Source: Ruminococcus flavefaciens (GTDB lineage Bacteria > Bacillota > Clostridia > Oscillospirales > Ruminococcaceae). Taken from it: a DNA stretch of 20,403 bases. The notes beneath the pieces were generated by a model. The model had not been told where the DNA came from and made no database searches. It saw nothing but the letters and a program-made list of their open reading frames with translations. The DNA is taken from the NCBI GenBank assembly GCA_002371825.1, contig DFHF01000010.1, positions 1-20,403 on the forward strand. The letters are read 5' to 3'. Made by a program: the position numbers and the translations under genes. Below, piece by piece: positions 6,777-13,740 of this stretch (positions within the stretch are counted from its first letter, which is position 1; the number at the start of each line of letters is the position of its first letter).

Positions 6777-9093
6777 CCTGTCCACCTCCTATGCTCTTGT
6801 TCAATTCAGCCTCTGAGAGCTGTGACTGAGCTATCTGCCTGTAGGTATCGCAGTTTCTCAGCAGCTCTGCATGAGTTCCGCAGCCCGCAATTTTTCCCTC
6901 GTCAAGGACAAGTATCCGGTCTGCATTCATAATAGTACTTATACGCTGTGCAACGATTATGACGGTTGAATCCTTGACATATTCTCCCAGCGCTTTTCTC
7001 AGCATAGCATCAGTTTTCATATCAAGAGCAGAGAAGCTGTCATCGAAGATATATATCTTCGGCTGCTTGACTATCGCTCTTGCAATAGCAAGACGCTGCT
7101 TCTGACCGCCTGAGACGTTGCTTCCGCCCTGAGCGATGCTTCTGCCGAAGCCGTCTTCGTTTGAGGATATGAACTCCAGAGCCTGTGCTACCTCAGCAGC
7201 CTTTCTTACCTCTTCCTCAGAGGCCTCCTGACGGCCGAATCTCAGATTCGTATCTATAGTACCTGAGAACAGGACACCCTTCTGAGGAACAAGTCCTATA
7301 AGGGAGCGGAGCTCTTCCTTTGTCATTTTTCTCACGTCAACACCGTCTATGGTAACAGCACCCTCAGTAACATCATAGAATCTGGGAATAAGGTTTATCA
7401 ATGTTGACTTGCCGCAGCCGGTACTGCCTATAATAGCAGTTGTCTTTCCCGGAGAGGCTGTGAAATCTATATTCTCCAGAGCATTGCCGTCAGCATTGGG
7501 GTACTTGAATGAAACTCCTCTGAAGCAGACCTCACCGTGAGCAGACTTTATCTTCTCAGGAGCCTGAGGATCACTGATAGTAGTTTCTGTCTTCATTACC
7601 TCATCGATTCTGTCAGCAGCAACTCCGGCTCTCGGAAGCATTACAGACATAACTGTAAGCATAAGGAAGGAGATAACTATCTGCATAGAGTAGGTTATGA
7701 AGGCTGTCATCGCACCGACCTGCAATGTACCGTCATCTATTCTGTGAGCCGATACCCATACTATAAGAACCGTTACTCCGTACATTACCAGCATCATTCC
7801 CGGGAACATGAATGCCATTGCCCTTCCGGTAAACAGCTGAGTACTCATAAGGTCACGATTAGCCTTGTCGAAGCGCTTTTCCTCTTCCTTTTCACGGCCG
7901 AAGGCTCTTATAACAGAAAGACCTGTAAGTATCTCACGGGATACAAGGTTAAGTCTGTCGACAAGCTTCTGCATGATCTTAAACTTAGGCATTGCCAGTA
8001 CCATAAGCACCAGAACAATACCAAGTATTGCCAGAACAGCACAGGCTATTATCCAGCCCATGTGTGCTCCGGAGTTAACTACCTTGATCACTCCGCCTAT
8101 ACCAAGTATAGGAGCATACATCAGCATTCTGAGCAGCATTGCTGTGACCATCTGTATCTGCTGAACGTCATTTGTGCTTCTTGTAATAAGAGAAGCTGTT
8201 GAGAACTTATCCATTTCCGCATTGGAATATCCCATTACCCTGCGGAAGATATTTTCTCTCAGATCACGGCCAACTCCGGCACCGACCTTCGCTGCCAGAT
8301 ATCCGGCTCCTATTGAAGCTGCCAGCATAAGCAGGGACATGAGGAGCATTTTGAAGCCCTGCATCCAAAGATATCTCTTCTGTACCTTGTCAATATCTAT
8401 CCCGGCAGCCTTATCGCAGGATATAGCGTATGCTATACCCATTGAGCGCACCATTGTGCTGCCGTTTTCGTCAACTACCTTCTGCATCTGCTCACGGATA
8501 GTACCGAGCTGAGCGTCATCCATCTGTCCGCTTTCGAGAAGGCTGAGCATTACCGGACGCATATCCACATATGTGGTGAGATCACCATTCTCATCCTCAG
8601 CCTCAAATGTCGTAAGCTCCATCTGCATCTGCTCTTCTATCTCCCCGATCGTCATATTCTTGACATCGAGTCCTTCCGGAGCATTTTCAGGATCGGCAGC
8701 CATTGACTGTTCAAGGGTCTCCTTGAAAGCCTTTTCACTCATATTGCCTGTCTGATGTACCAGCACCAGCGGTATGAGCATTTCATCATCCAGATCTTCA
8801 AGCTCTTTTTTGCTGAGAGAACGGCGCTTGAAGATATCCCCGTCAGCCTCGAAGCTTTCCTCCCATTTCTTCACTTCATCATCCGTCATGAACATCTCAG
8901 AGTAAGACATTTCCTCTGCGGTGATCTTTTCCGGCACAGAATACTCAACACCATGGTTCTGTATTCCCGTGTCGATCATGTCGGAGGTATACTGTGGCAG
9001 TGCAAGATCACAATATGCCTGTACTACAAGCAGTATCAGCGTGAAGATGACCATATGCCAATACGGTTTCATATTAGCAAATATGTGTTTCAT
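6769..9093 (-). CDS. ABC exporter half-transporter A (degenerate ATP site, large external insert)
   Basis: A 774-residue partner of the following exporter gene. After the first membrane helix (about 12-32) there is an unusually long, acidic extracytoplasmic insert (about 45-242) before helix 2 (about 247-268); standard half-transporters are near 580-600 residues. The ATPase domain has Walker A GSTGCGKST (556-564), a canonical signature VSGGQ (660-664), Walker B IYIFDD (680-685) with Asp685 where the catalytic Glu should be, and Gln716 in place of the switch His. These substitutions are those known from the degenerate site of heterodimeric exporters such as TM287/288 and BmrCD. The start at 9093 is chosen because AGGAGG lies 6 bases before it; the frame is open a little further upstream. 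No regulator gene adjoins. Export of drugs, peptides or lipids is possible. Confidence 0.92.
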   Translation of the reverse strand: MKHIFANMKPYWHMVIFTLILLVVQAYCDLALPQYTSDMIDTGIQNHGVEYSVPEKITAEEMSYSEMFMTDDEVKKWEESFEADGDIFKRRSLSKKELEDLDDEMLIPLVLVHQTGNMSEKAFKETLEQSMAADPENAPEGLDVKNMTIGEIEEQMQMELTTFEAEDENGDLTTYVDMRPVMLSLLESGQMDDAQLGTIREQMQKVVDENGSTMVRSMGIAYAISCDKAAGIDIDKVQKRYLWMQGFKMLLMSLLMLAASIGAGYLAAKVGAGVGRDLRENIFRRVMGYSNAEMDKFSTASLITRSTNDVQQIQMVTAMLLRMLMYAPILGIGGVIKVVNSGAHMGWIIACAVLAILGIVLVLMVLAMPKFKIMQKLVDRLNLVSREILTGLSVIRAFGREKEEEKRFDKANRDLMSTQLFTGRAMAFMFPGMMLVMYGVTVLIVWVSAHRIDDGTLQVGAMTAFITYSMQIVISFLMLTVMSVMLPRAGVAADRIDEVMKTETTISDPQAPEKIKSAHGEVCFRGVSFKYPNADGNALENIDFTASPGKTTAIIGSTGCGKSTLINLIPRFYDVTEGAVTIDGVDVRKMTKEELRSLIGLVPQKGVLFSGTIDTNLRFGRQEASEEEVRKAAEVAQALEFISSNEDGFGRSIAQGGSNVSGGQKQRLAIARAIVKQPKIYIFDDSFSALDMKTDAMLRKALGEYVKDSTVIIVAQRISTIMNADRILVLDEGKIAGCGTHAELLRNCDTYRQIAQSQLSEAELNKSIGGGQDE

Positions 9094-9108
9094 CCTATTC
9101 CTCCTTTG

Positions 9109-9134
9109 TGCAGCTTCCACATATACGAGCTGCA
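9109..9134 (-). promoter_or_regulatory. Leader hairpin before the ABC exporter ribosome binding site
   Basis: A perfect 7-bp inverted repeat (TGCAGCT/AGCTGCA) with a 12-base loop lies in the transcribed leader, a few bases upstream of the AGGAGG. It could be a translational control hairpin or an operator for an unlinked repressor. Only the dyad itself is directly visible. Confidence 0.4.
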
Positions 9135-9167
9135 AAATTTGTAAGATATTTCAATCGTATAGCGTCT

Positions 9168-9196
9168 ATTATACATTATTATTTATTAATTGTCAA
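9168..9196 (-). promoter_or_regulatory. Promoter of the ABC exporter operon
   Basis: Minus strand TTGACA (9191-9196) and TATAAT (9168-9173), both perfect, 17 bases apart. The predicted leader is about 68 bases to the ATG at 9093. It lies just downstream of the tRNA-Arg terminator, so the operon is insulated from the tRNA transcript. Confidence 0.87.
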
Positions 9197-9220
9197 GCAT
9201 ATGTCAATATATAAATAGGC

Positions 9221-9252
9221 AATAAAAAAGACCGCAGATAATCTGCGGTCTT
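9221..9252 (-). terminator. Intrinsic terminator of tRNA-Arg
   Basis: Read leftward, a 12-bp perfect stem (9241-9252 region with 9227-9238) with a 3-base loop is followed by a T-rich run. It begins directly after the encoded CCA of the tRNA. Confidence 0.9.
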
Positions 9253-9329
9253 TGGCGTGCCTGGAGGGATTCGAACCCCCGACCTACTGGTTCGTAGCCA
9301 GTCACTCTATCCAGCTGAGCTACAAGCAC
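9253..9329 (-). tRNA. tRNA-Arg (anticodon ACG)
   Basis: The minus strand gives a complete cloverleaf: acceptor arm GTGCTTG/CAGGCAC with one G-T pair, discriminator G, a D-arm containing TAGCTCAGCTGGATAGAG, anticodon stem ACTGG/CCAGT around loop CTACGAA (anticodon ACG), and a T-arm with GGTTCGAATCC. CCA is encoded (9253-9255). The A at position 34 is normally deaminated to inosine to read CGU, CGC and CGA. It is a single-gene transcript with its own promoter and terminator. Confidence 0.96.
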
Positions 9330-9348
9330 ATCTCTTGACGACTTAAAT

Positions 9349-9377
9349 ATTATATCACATCAGCTGTAAAATGTCAA
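9349..9377 (-). promoter_or_regulatory. Promoter of tRNA-Arg
   Basis: Minus strand TTGACA (9372-9377) and TATAAT (9349-9354), both perfect, 17 bases apart. The segment TGTGATATAATATT also occurs in leftward tandem promoter 1 at the left edge, suggesting a shared stable-RNA promoter type. Confidence 0.88.
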
Positions 9378-9464
9378 TAAGCTTTCTCAAAAACAGCATT
9401 TTGCACTAAAGAAATATTTATAAGTTGATTATTCTGACATTTTTCTAAAAAGAGCAGAAAGCAC

Positions 9465-9493
9465 TTGACATCACTTCAATAATTTGGTATAAT
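9465..9493 (+). promoter_or_regulatory. Promoter of tRNA-Lys
   Basis: TTGACA (9465-9470) and TATAAT (9488-9493), both perfect, 17 bases apart, with the tRNA 5' end 13 bases after the -10. It diverges from the tRNA-Arg promoter across about 87 bases in which nothing else was recognised. Confidence 0.88.
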
Positions 9494-9505
9494 TAATTTT
9501 GTTGT

Positions 9506-9581
9506 GAGACATTAGCTCAGTCGGTAGAGCATACGCCTTTTAAGCGTAGGGTCGAGGGTTCAAATCCCTCATGTCTCACCA
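9506..9581 (+). tRNA. tRNA-Lys (anticodon TTT)
   Basis: Complete cloverleaf: acceptor GAGACAT/ATGTCTC with discriminator A and encoded CCA (9579-9581), a D-arm with TAGCTCAGTCGGTAGAGCA, anticodon stem TACGC/GCGTA around CTTTTAA (anticodon TTT), and a T-arm GAGGGTTCAAATCCCTC. It reads AAA and AAG codons. Confidence 0.97.
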
Positions 9582-9616
9582 GCGCTCTGCTGAGATATCA
9601 GCGGGGCGCCTTTTTT
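9582..9616 (+). terminator. Intrinsic terminator of tRNA-Lys
   Basis: A 12-bp stem with three G-T pairs (9582-9593 with 9598-9609) and a GATA loop is followed by C and six T (9611-9616). It starts directly after the CCA end. Confidence 0.9.
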
Positions 9617-9662
9617 ATACAAAAAAGGTCACCTGTAAATCAGATACACATATTAAAGTTTT

Positions 9663-9692
9663 GCCCCTGAGCATTGTAAATCGCTCAGGGGC
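9663..9692. repeat. Perfect 10-bp inverted repeat (REP-like hairpin)
   Basis: GCCCCTGAGC (9663-9672) pairs with GCTCAGGGGC (9683-9692) around a 10-base loop that contains TGTAAATC. There is no T-run on either side, so it is not a standard intrinsic terminator, although it could stabilise or end the ABC-2 operon transcript arriving from the right. Confidence 0.6.
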
Positions 9693-9714
9693 ATTGTGTT
9701 TATTGGGCTTCTGA

Positions 9715-9804
9715 TGTAAATCGGAATTTGCAGCGTGACGGCCCCTACAAGGGATGTCGATGTGAGGACGCCGAGGGCGGCGTCCCCTGCAATACCGATT
9801 TATA
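9715..9804. repeat. MITE-like palindromic element
   Basis: Imperfect terminal inverted repeats of 18-19 bases (9715-9733 and 9787-9804, sharing ATCGG and TTGCAG cores) enclose a 53-base GC-rich interior. The interior holds a perfect 8-bp stem (9766-9773 with 9778-9785, loop AGGG). Composition differs sharply from the AT-rich gaps elsewhere. No transposase and no clear target-site duplication were seen. A dispersed non-autonomous repeat is suspected, but other copies cannot be checked from this window. Confidence 0.5.
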
Positions 9805-9903
9805 CCAGTTTCTCATGGACCGTCAAAGGAGGTCCCTACAAAAATACTATGGCTCAAAACCTCTGTATATGTACCACACTTACAGGAAGCTTTTTCTTTA
9901 TTT

Positions 9904-10707
9904 TTACGAACCGGTGCCGCTGTACTTCGTTGCGCCGAACATCCAGAACTTATAACTGAGCCAGAAAAATACACAGCCTATCAGCGGTGACAGCCATGAT
10001 AGTACGGGAACTTCGTCCGGCCTGAGTATTACAAGGCTCGGGTAATAAGCTATGAATGCTATCGGCATGATAAATGTGAAAATAAATCTGAATACAGGGC
10101 TGAATATAGTTATGGGATATTTTGCATAGTCCTTGAATTTCAGCACAAGATCAAGCACATAGAATGAGTTCTGTATCCAGAAGCAGGTAGCTGCTGCTGC
10201 ATTCTGAAGTGCTATCATTATCAGTGATGAGGTCAGCAGGAACAGTATCATCTTCAGTACCATGAGCGGAGTAAGTGCAAGACCTATCTTCGTCCAAGAG
10301 TAGATCAGTGTTCCGAGGCCGAATGCAAGCTGTCCAAGGCCCTTGATGTCGAAAACCTCCGACTGATAATAGAAAAACAGATTTATCGGGCGGAAACAGT
10401 ATTTGATAAAATCGCCGTTATAGACGTTTATTCTCAGGCTCCAGTTGTTATCGAAGAAACACTGTACAGGGGTAAGTGATACCAGCGAGAAGCCGTACAG
10501 AAACAGCATTTCATGATAACTCCAGCCGTTTATCGAGGGGAAGCTGCGGAAGAGTATCCAGAAGCTTATGAAGCCTGCGATATTAGTACAGATCATACCT
10601 ATGGTGGAAATAATGAAATCTGCACGATAGCTCATTTTGCTTTTAAGGTCCTGAGCAAGTATCTTGCAGTATATGCGGAAATAAAAGCCGAATCCTTTTC
10701 TTTTCAT
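9904..10707 (-). CDS. ABC-2 type permease (second subunit, DUF990-like)
   Basis: A 267-residue integral membrane protein with about six hydrophobic segments and no ATPase motifs. Its order behind an ATPase and another 267-residue permease fits the uncharacterised ATPase/permease/permease exporter type grouped as COG4586, COG4587 and COG3694, recognised from memory. It should form a heterodimeric membrane channel with the permease before it; the substrate is unknown. The gap to the upstream gene is 6 bases, and GGAGG at the end of that gene, about 10 bases before this ATG, serves as its ribosome binding site. Confidence 0.85.
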   Translation of the reverse strand: MKRKGFGFYFRIYCKILAQDLKSKMSYRADFIISTIGMICTNIAGFISFWILFRSFPSINGWSYHEMLFLYGFSLVSLTPVQCFFDNNWSLRINVYNGDFIKYCFRPINLFFYYQSEVFDIKGLGQLAFGLGTLIYSWTKIGLALTPLMVLKMILFLLTSSLIMIALQNAAAATCFWIQNSFYVLDLVLKFKDYAKYPITIFSPVFRFIFTFIMPIAFIAYYPSLVILRPDEVPVLSWLSPLIGCVFFWLSYKFWMFGATKYSGTGS

Positions 10708-10713
10708 ATCTCA

Positions 10714-11517
10714 TCAGCCTCCGTTCACAGTGATCTGTCTCAGCGATACTTTCCAGAAAAGCTTGCTGATAACTGTTGTTGTAATGCACCAGAAAAGCTG
10801 AGTACCAAGTATCATCAGTACATCCTCAATATCAGGAGAACCGTCCAGAAGCAGTGTCAGCGGAGCGTTGTAGATCGACTGGAACGGCATATACATAACT
10901 ACAGTTTTCAGCGGCTCAGGGAAGAAGGCTATCGGTATCGTTGCTCCTGAAAGAAGAAGAACTACTACCTGCTTCATTATGTTTATTCCCCATATGCTTT
11001 CGGTAAATAGGCATATCGTACCAACAAAGAAATCTATACTGTAGTTTATCATGACCGCCATGATTACTGATACTGCAAAATAAAGCAGATTAAGTCTGAG
11101 CGGTATAGCTCCGTGAGTAACTGCTCCCACTATTATGAAAGTGGGCAGGAAGGTCGTCAGGAAATTCATAACAAAGCTTCCTGAATAGGACCAGAATAGC
11201 AATCTTCGGTAGTCCATAGGCTTAAGCAGATCAAGCACTATCTTTCCTGACTGTATGCTCCTTCCCATCTCCCATACTGCATACATCTCCATGAAATTGA
11301 AGAGTGCTGTAGCAAGTACGAGGTAGATCAGAGTGTCTGAAAAGGTCATGCCGTTCACAACGTCTGTGCCTGATGAGGCATATATCGCTTTCCACAGGAA
11401 ATATACGACAGTCAGATAGAGCAGGTTTCCTATGACGATCACTACTGTTCCGAGTCTGAACTGAAGCGCCTCTATCATACCGGCTCTTGTGAGGGTCAGA
11501 TATTTTTTAAGTCTCAT
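10714..11517 (-). CDS. ABC-2 type permease (first subunit, DUF990-like)
   Basis: A 267-residue membrane protein with about six hydrophobic segments. The start ATG overlaps the stop of the ATPase gene by four bases (ATGA, 11514-11517), implying translational coupling and a stoichiometric complex. Like its partner it belongs to the ABC-2 permease group usually found in pairs with a COG4586-type ATPase. Exact length equality with the second permease (267 residues each) suggests an old duplication, although the sequences have diverged widely. Confidence 0.87.
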   Translation of the reverse strand: MRLKKYLTLTRAGMIEALQFRLGTVVIVIGNLLYLTVVYFLWKAIYASSGTDVVNGMTFSDTLIYLVLATALFNFMEMYAVWEMGRSIQSGKIVLDLLKPMDYRRLLFWSYSGSFVMNFLTTFLPTFIIVGAVTHGAIPLRLNLLYFAVSVIMAVMINYSIDFFVGTICLFTESIWGINIMKQVVVLLLSGATIPIAFFPEPLKTVVMYMPFQSIYNAPLTLLLDGSPDIEDVLMILGTQLFWCITTTVISKLFWKVSLRQITVNGG

Positions 11518-12515
11518 TCTACCCCCTCCTCGTATATCTTCTTTATTACCTCCTCAGTGGAGATCTCTTCCAGCTGCATATCTCTTATATCATGCTTTTT
11601 CTGAAGACCTGCAAGAACATCGATGACCTTCTCCTTATCCTCATCTACAAGCACTGATATCCATTCGTCATCTGAATCCACAGAGAACTGCGGAAGCTCA
11701 CTGTGTATCTTCTCAGCTTTTTCCTTCATATCACCGTCAATACGGATCTTAAGAGTCCTGTACGAACCAAAGAATCCCTTAAGGTGCTCGATATCATTAT
11801 CGTAAAGCATTCTGCCCTTGTCGATTATCACTATCCTGCGGCAGAGCGCATCTACATCGCCCATATCGTGAGTCGTGAGTATAACAGTTGTGTTCTTCTC
11901 CTTGTTAAGAGCGTGTATCAGAGTTCTTATCTTAGCCTTCATTGAAACATCAAGGCCGATAGTAGGCTCGTCAAGAAATACTATCTTAGGATCGTGAAGA
12001 AAGGCTGCAAGGATATCACTGAGAGTACGCTGTCCCAGAGACATCTGCCGCACAGGCTTATGAAGCAGAGGCTCTATATCCACCAGTGAACGGTAAAGAT
12101 CAAGCATACTGTTATACTGCTTATCGTCTATCTGATATATGTCCTTAAGGAGCTTGAAAGATTCCACCAGAGGCAGAGCCCACCATAGCTGTGAGCGCTG
12201 TCCGAATACTACACCTATCTCCTGAGCATTCCTGCTGCGGTTCTTATAGGGAGCATTTCCGTTGACCAGTATCTCTCCTGCTGTGGGTTCGAGGACTCCT
12301 GTCATCATTTTTATTGTAGTGGATTTTCCGGCACCGTTTGGTCCGAGGTAACCTACGATCTCTCCCTGTTCAATATCCATGGAGATATCATTGACTGCCT
12401 TCACTATTTTATAATCTCTTGAAAAAAGATCCTTCAGGCTCCCCTTAAGTCCTTCACGACGATTAAGTACCTTAAACTCTTTTGTAACATTTCTTATCTC
12501 AATTATTTTTGACAT
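11514..12515 (-). CDS. ABC-2 transporter ATP-binding subunit (COG4586-like)
   Basis: A 333-residue cytosolic ATPase that should power the two following permeases. Walker A GPNGAGKST (58-66), a Q-loop region VVFGQRSQLWW (102-112), a signature MSLGQ (158-162, the variant I associate with this ATPase group), Walker B IVFLDE (178-183) and switch His216 are all present, so ATP hydrolysis should be intact. The region beyond about 230 is a C-terminal extension usual in ABC-2 ATPases. The ribosome binding site AGGAGG lies 7 bases before the ATG. The operon promoter is about 180 bases upstream, leaving a long leader. Direction (export) is inferred from the ABC-2 class; the substrate is not apparent. 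Confidence 0.93.
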   Translation of the reverse strand: MSKIIEIRNVTKEFKVLNRREGLKGSLKDLFSRDYKIVKAVNDISMDIEQGEIVGYLGPNGAGKSTTIKMMTGVLEPTAGEILVNGNAPYKNRSRNAQEIGVVFGQRSQLWWALPLVESFKLLKDIYQIDDKQYNSMLDLYRSLVDIEPLLHKPVRQMSLGQRTLSDILAAFLHDPKIVFLDEPTIGLDVSMKAKIRTLIHALNKEKNTTVILTTHDMGDVDALCRRIVIIDKGRMLYDNDIEHLKGFFGSYRTLKIRIDGDMKEKAEKIHSELPQFSVDSDDEWISVLVDEDKEKVIDVLAGLQKKHDIRDMQLEEISTEEVIKKIYEEGVE

Positions 12516-12695
12516 TTTTTCCTCCTTTTGCCGGACTATTTGTTCCCGATATCATTATTATACATCATTTCCCGCAGTTTCGCCTGACAATATCATCATA
12601 ATTCATCAGAAAATATTTTTTCAGATCCCTTAGCTGCCCTGTATCAGATAAGGACAATTTTCTGCGATATCATGGCGAAAAATGATGGAATAGTT
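12516..12695 (-). promoter_or_regulatory. Long leader of the ABC-2 operon with potential structure
   Basis: About 170 transcribed bases separate the predicted start from the ATPase ATG. An 8-bp perfect complement (12607-12614 with 12657-12664) closes a fold that also contains CCTTA/TAAGG (12628-12632 with 12649-12653). The rest, toward the ribosome binding site, shows no compelling stem. It did not match any riboswitch class I can recall. It may be an attenuator, an unknown element or simply a long leader. Confidence 0.35.
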
Positions 12696-12724
12696 ATTAT
12701 ACACCTAAAAGCATACAATGTCAA
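12696..12724 (-). promoter_or_regulatory. Promoter of the ABC-2 operon
   Basis: Minus strand TTGACA (12719-12724) and TATAAT (12696-12701), both perfect, 17 bases apart. A TATAAT at 12557-12562 nearer the gene lacks a properly spaced -35 and is not preferred. Confidence 0.85.
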
Positions 12725-12869
12725 GAAATATTTTTCTGATATCTAATCAGATCCGGAAAACAGCGCCCTGCATAATATCATAAGCCTATTTTTGTACATT
12801 TTTAACAATACCGTCATAAAAGAAGCAAAATAATTTTACTTCACTTTTCTATTTTGTATCCTTTTTTTA
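12725..12869. other. AT-rich divergent spacer
   Basis: This lies between the leftward ABC-2 promoter and the rightward lipoprotein promoter. No open frame, RNA gene or convincing hairpin was recognised. Confidence 0.5.
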
Positions 12870-12898
12870 ATGCATTTCTCACAATTCTATGATATAAT
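12870..12898 (+). promoter_or_regulatory. Promoter of the lipoprotein gene (extended -10)
   Basis: TATAAT (12893-12898) is preceded by TGA, an extended -10, while the -35 region 17 bases upstream (ATGCAT) is poor. The leader of about 60 bases contains a CCGG...CCGG dyad around AGCTAAAAAAGCT. AGGAG (12953-12957) lies 7 bases before the ATG. Confidence 0.6.
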
Positions 12899-12964
12899 AG
12901 TTTTACCGGGGTGAAACCAGCTAAAAAAGCTTTTCCGGAATAAAAATGATATAGGAGTAAAATA

Positions 12965-13663
12965 ATGAAAAAATTATTAGGTTTATCAATGGCTCTGATG
13001 ATGTTCGCTTCATGCGCTGTAGGCTGCGGCGACGATGATGACGATGACACAAGCAAAAAGTCATCAAAGAATACAAGTTCATCCGTTTCAGAAGATGTAG
13101 ATACAAGCGATTCCGAAGAGGATACTACTGAGGAAAAAACAACTGAGGAAGCAACTACTACTGCTGAGACAACTACTGCTGAAAAAGTAACTACAACAGA
13201 AGCTTCTTCTCCGGAGCCTGACGTTACTACAGAAGCAAATGGTTCAGGAAGCCTGCCGCAGCTCAATATTGAGCCCAACACTCCCATACAGGTCAACGGC
13301 GAGATCGCCGGCAAGTGGGAAGCTGAAAAGATCATTGAAGACGGCAAGGAGATAACAGAAGAAGAGGGTATCCCTGTAAGCTGTATACTTCAGTTTGAGT
13401 TCAAGAAAGACGGTACTGCTTCACTTAATAGCCCCATTTATGCAATGTTCGGCGAGGAATCCCTCCCCTCAGGCAAATGGACTCAGAACGGAAATATAGT
13501 TACTGTTGATATAGATAATGAGGCTCTTGATTTCGAGCTTAAAAATGACCGCCTCGTTGCTGAAGATGAGGGAGATACCATCTATCTTATGAAGGTAGAG
13601 AAATTCACTGAGGTTGATCTCTCGGCACTATTCGGTTCTATGGATCTCGGCGAGGACGAATGA
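12965..13663 (+). CDS. Thr/Glu-rich lipoprotein with a C-terminal lipocalin-like domain
   Basis: A 232-residue surface lipoprotein of unknown function. The signal peptide (1-20) ends at Cys21 in AVGC, a good lipobox. A run of six Asp follows at once, then a low-complexity Ser/Thr/Glu linker to about residue 90 with repeated TTEE/TTTAE units, as in cell-wall-spanning spacers. The rest (about 110-220) is a compact beta-rich region with GKWEAEKI, a repeat-like GKWTQNG and FELKNDRLV, reminiscent of the lipocalin-like domains common in Clostridia lipoproteins; that is inference. It is transcribed alone from its own promoter and ends at a strong terminator. Confidence 0.85.
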   Translation: MKKLLGLSMALMMFASCAVGCGDDDDDDTSKKSSKNTSSSVSEDVDTSDSEEDTTEEKTTEEATTTAETTTAEKVTTTEASSPEPDVTTEANGSGSLPQLNIEPNTPIQVNGEIAGKWEAEKIIEDGKEITEEEGIPVSCILQFEFKKDGTASLNSPIYAMFGEESLPSGKWTQNGNIVTVDIDNEALDFELKNDRLVAEDEGDTIYLMKVEKFTEVDLSALFGSMDLGEDE

Positions 13664-13701
13664 TCCGCCGCAGATAAGCTCCGATTTTCTTAATTAAAAA
13701 C

Positions 13702-13740
13702 AAAAATTACCGGGTACGAATATGTACCCGGTAATTTTTT
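13702..13740. terminator. Bidirectional terminator (lipoprotein gene and antiporter gene)
   Basis: A 16-bp perfect stem (13702-13717 with 13724-13739) with a 6-base loop, having a T-run at each outer end so that it works on both strands. The antiporter stop codon (13739-13741) lies at the base of the stem. Confidence 0.9.

Larger units (their letters stand above)
9617..9903. other. Gene-free stretch with hairpins and short repeats
   Basis: About 290 bases between the tRNA-Lys terminator and the stop of the ABC-2 permease. It contains three exact TGTAAATC octamers (9634, 9675 and 9715, spaced 41 and 40 bases), a hairpin at 9663-9692, a palindromic element at 9715-9804, and a short GGACC/GGTCC hairpin at 9817-9835. 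Short open frames here have no ribosome binding site or family resemblance. No clear terminator for the leftward ABC-2 operon was found. Confidence 0.6.

Noticed and set aside
7537..8202. 221-residue Cys/His/Tyr-rich plus-strand open frame
   Set aside because: It is opposite the ABC exporter half A; the composition is that of an antisense frame and it has no ribosome binding site.
9663..9692. Hairpin as intrinsic terminator of the ABC-2 operon
   Set aside because: The stem is perfect, but no T-run follows on either strand; it is kept only as a repeat or hairpin.
9634..9722. Three TGTAAATC octamers about 40 bases apart as a possible CRISPR remnant
   Set aside because: The shared unit is only 8 bases, flanks differ, one copy is part of a longer inverted repeat, and there are no cas genes.
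9728..9959. Two overlapping open frames of about 75 residues in the palindromic region
   Set aside because: They lack ribosome binding sites, run through hairpins, and extend into the antisense of the ABC-2 permease.
12557..12590. Second promoter close to the ABC-2 ATPase gene
   Set aside because: The -10 is good, but the only -35-like hexamer is 22 bases away and no extended -10 is present.
12841..13347. 168-residue Ser/Val-rich open frame on the minus strand
   Set aside because: It is the antisense shadow of the low-complexity Thr/Glu linker of the plus-strand lipoprotein, which has a promoter, ribosome binding site and signal peptide.
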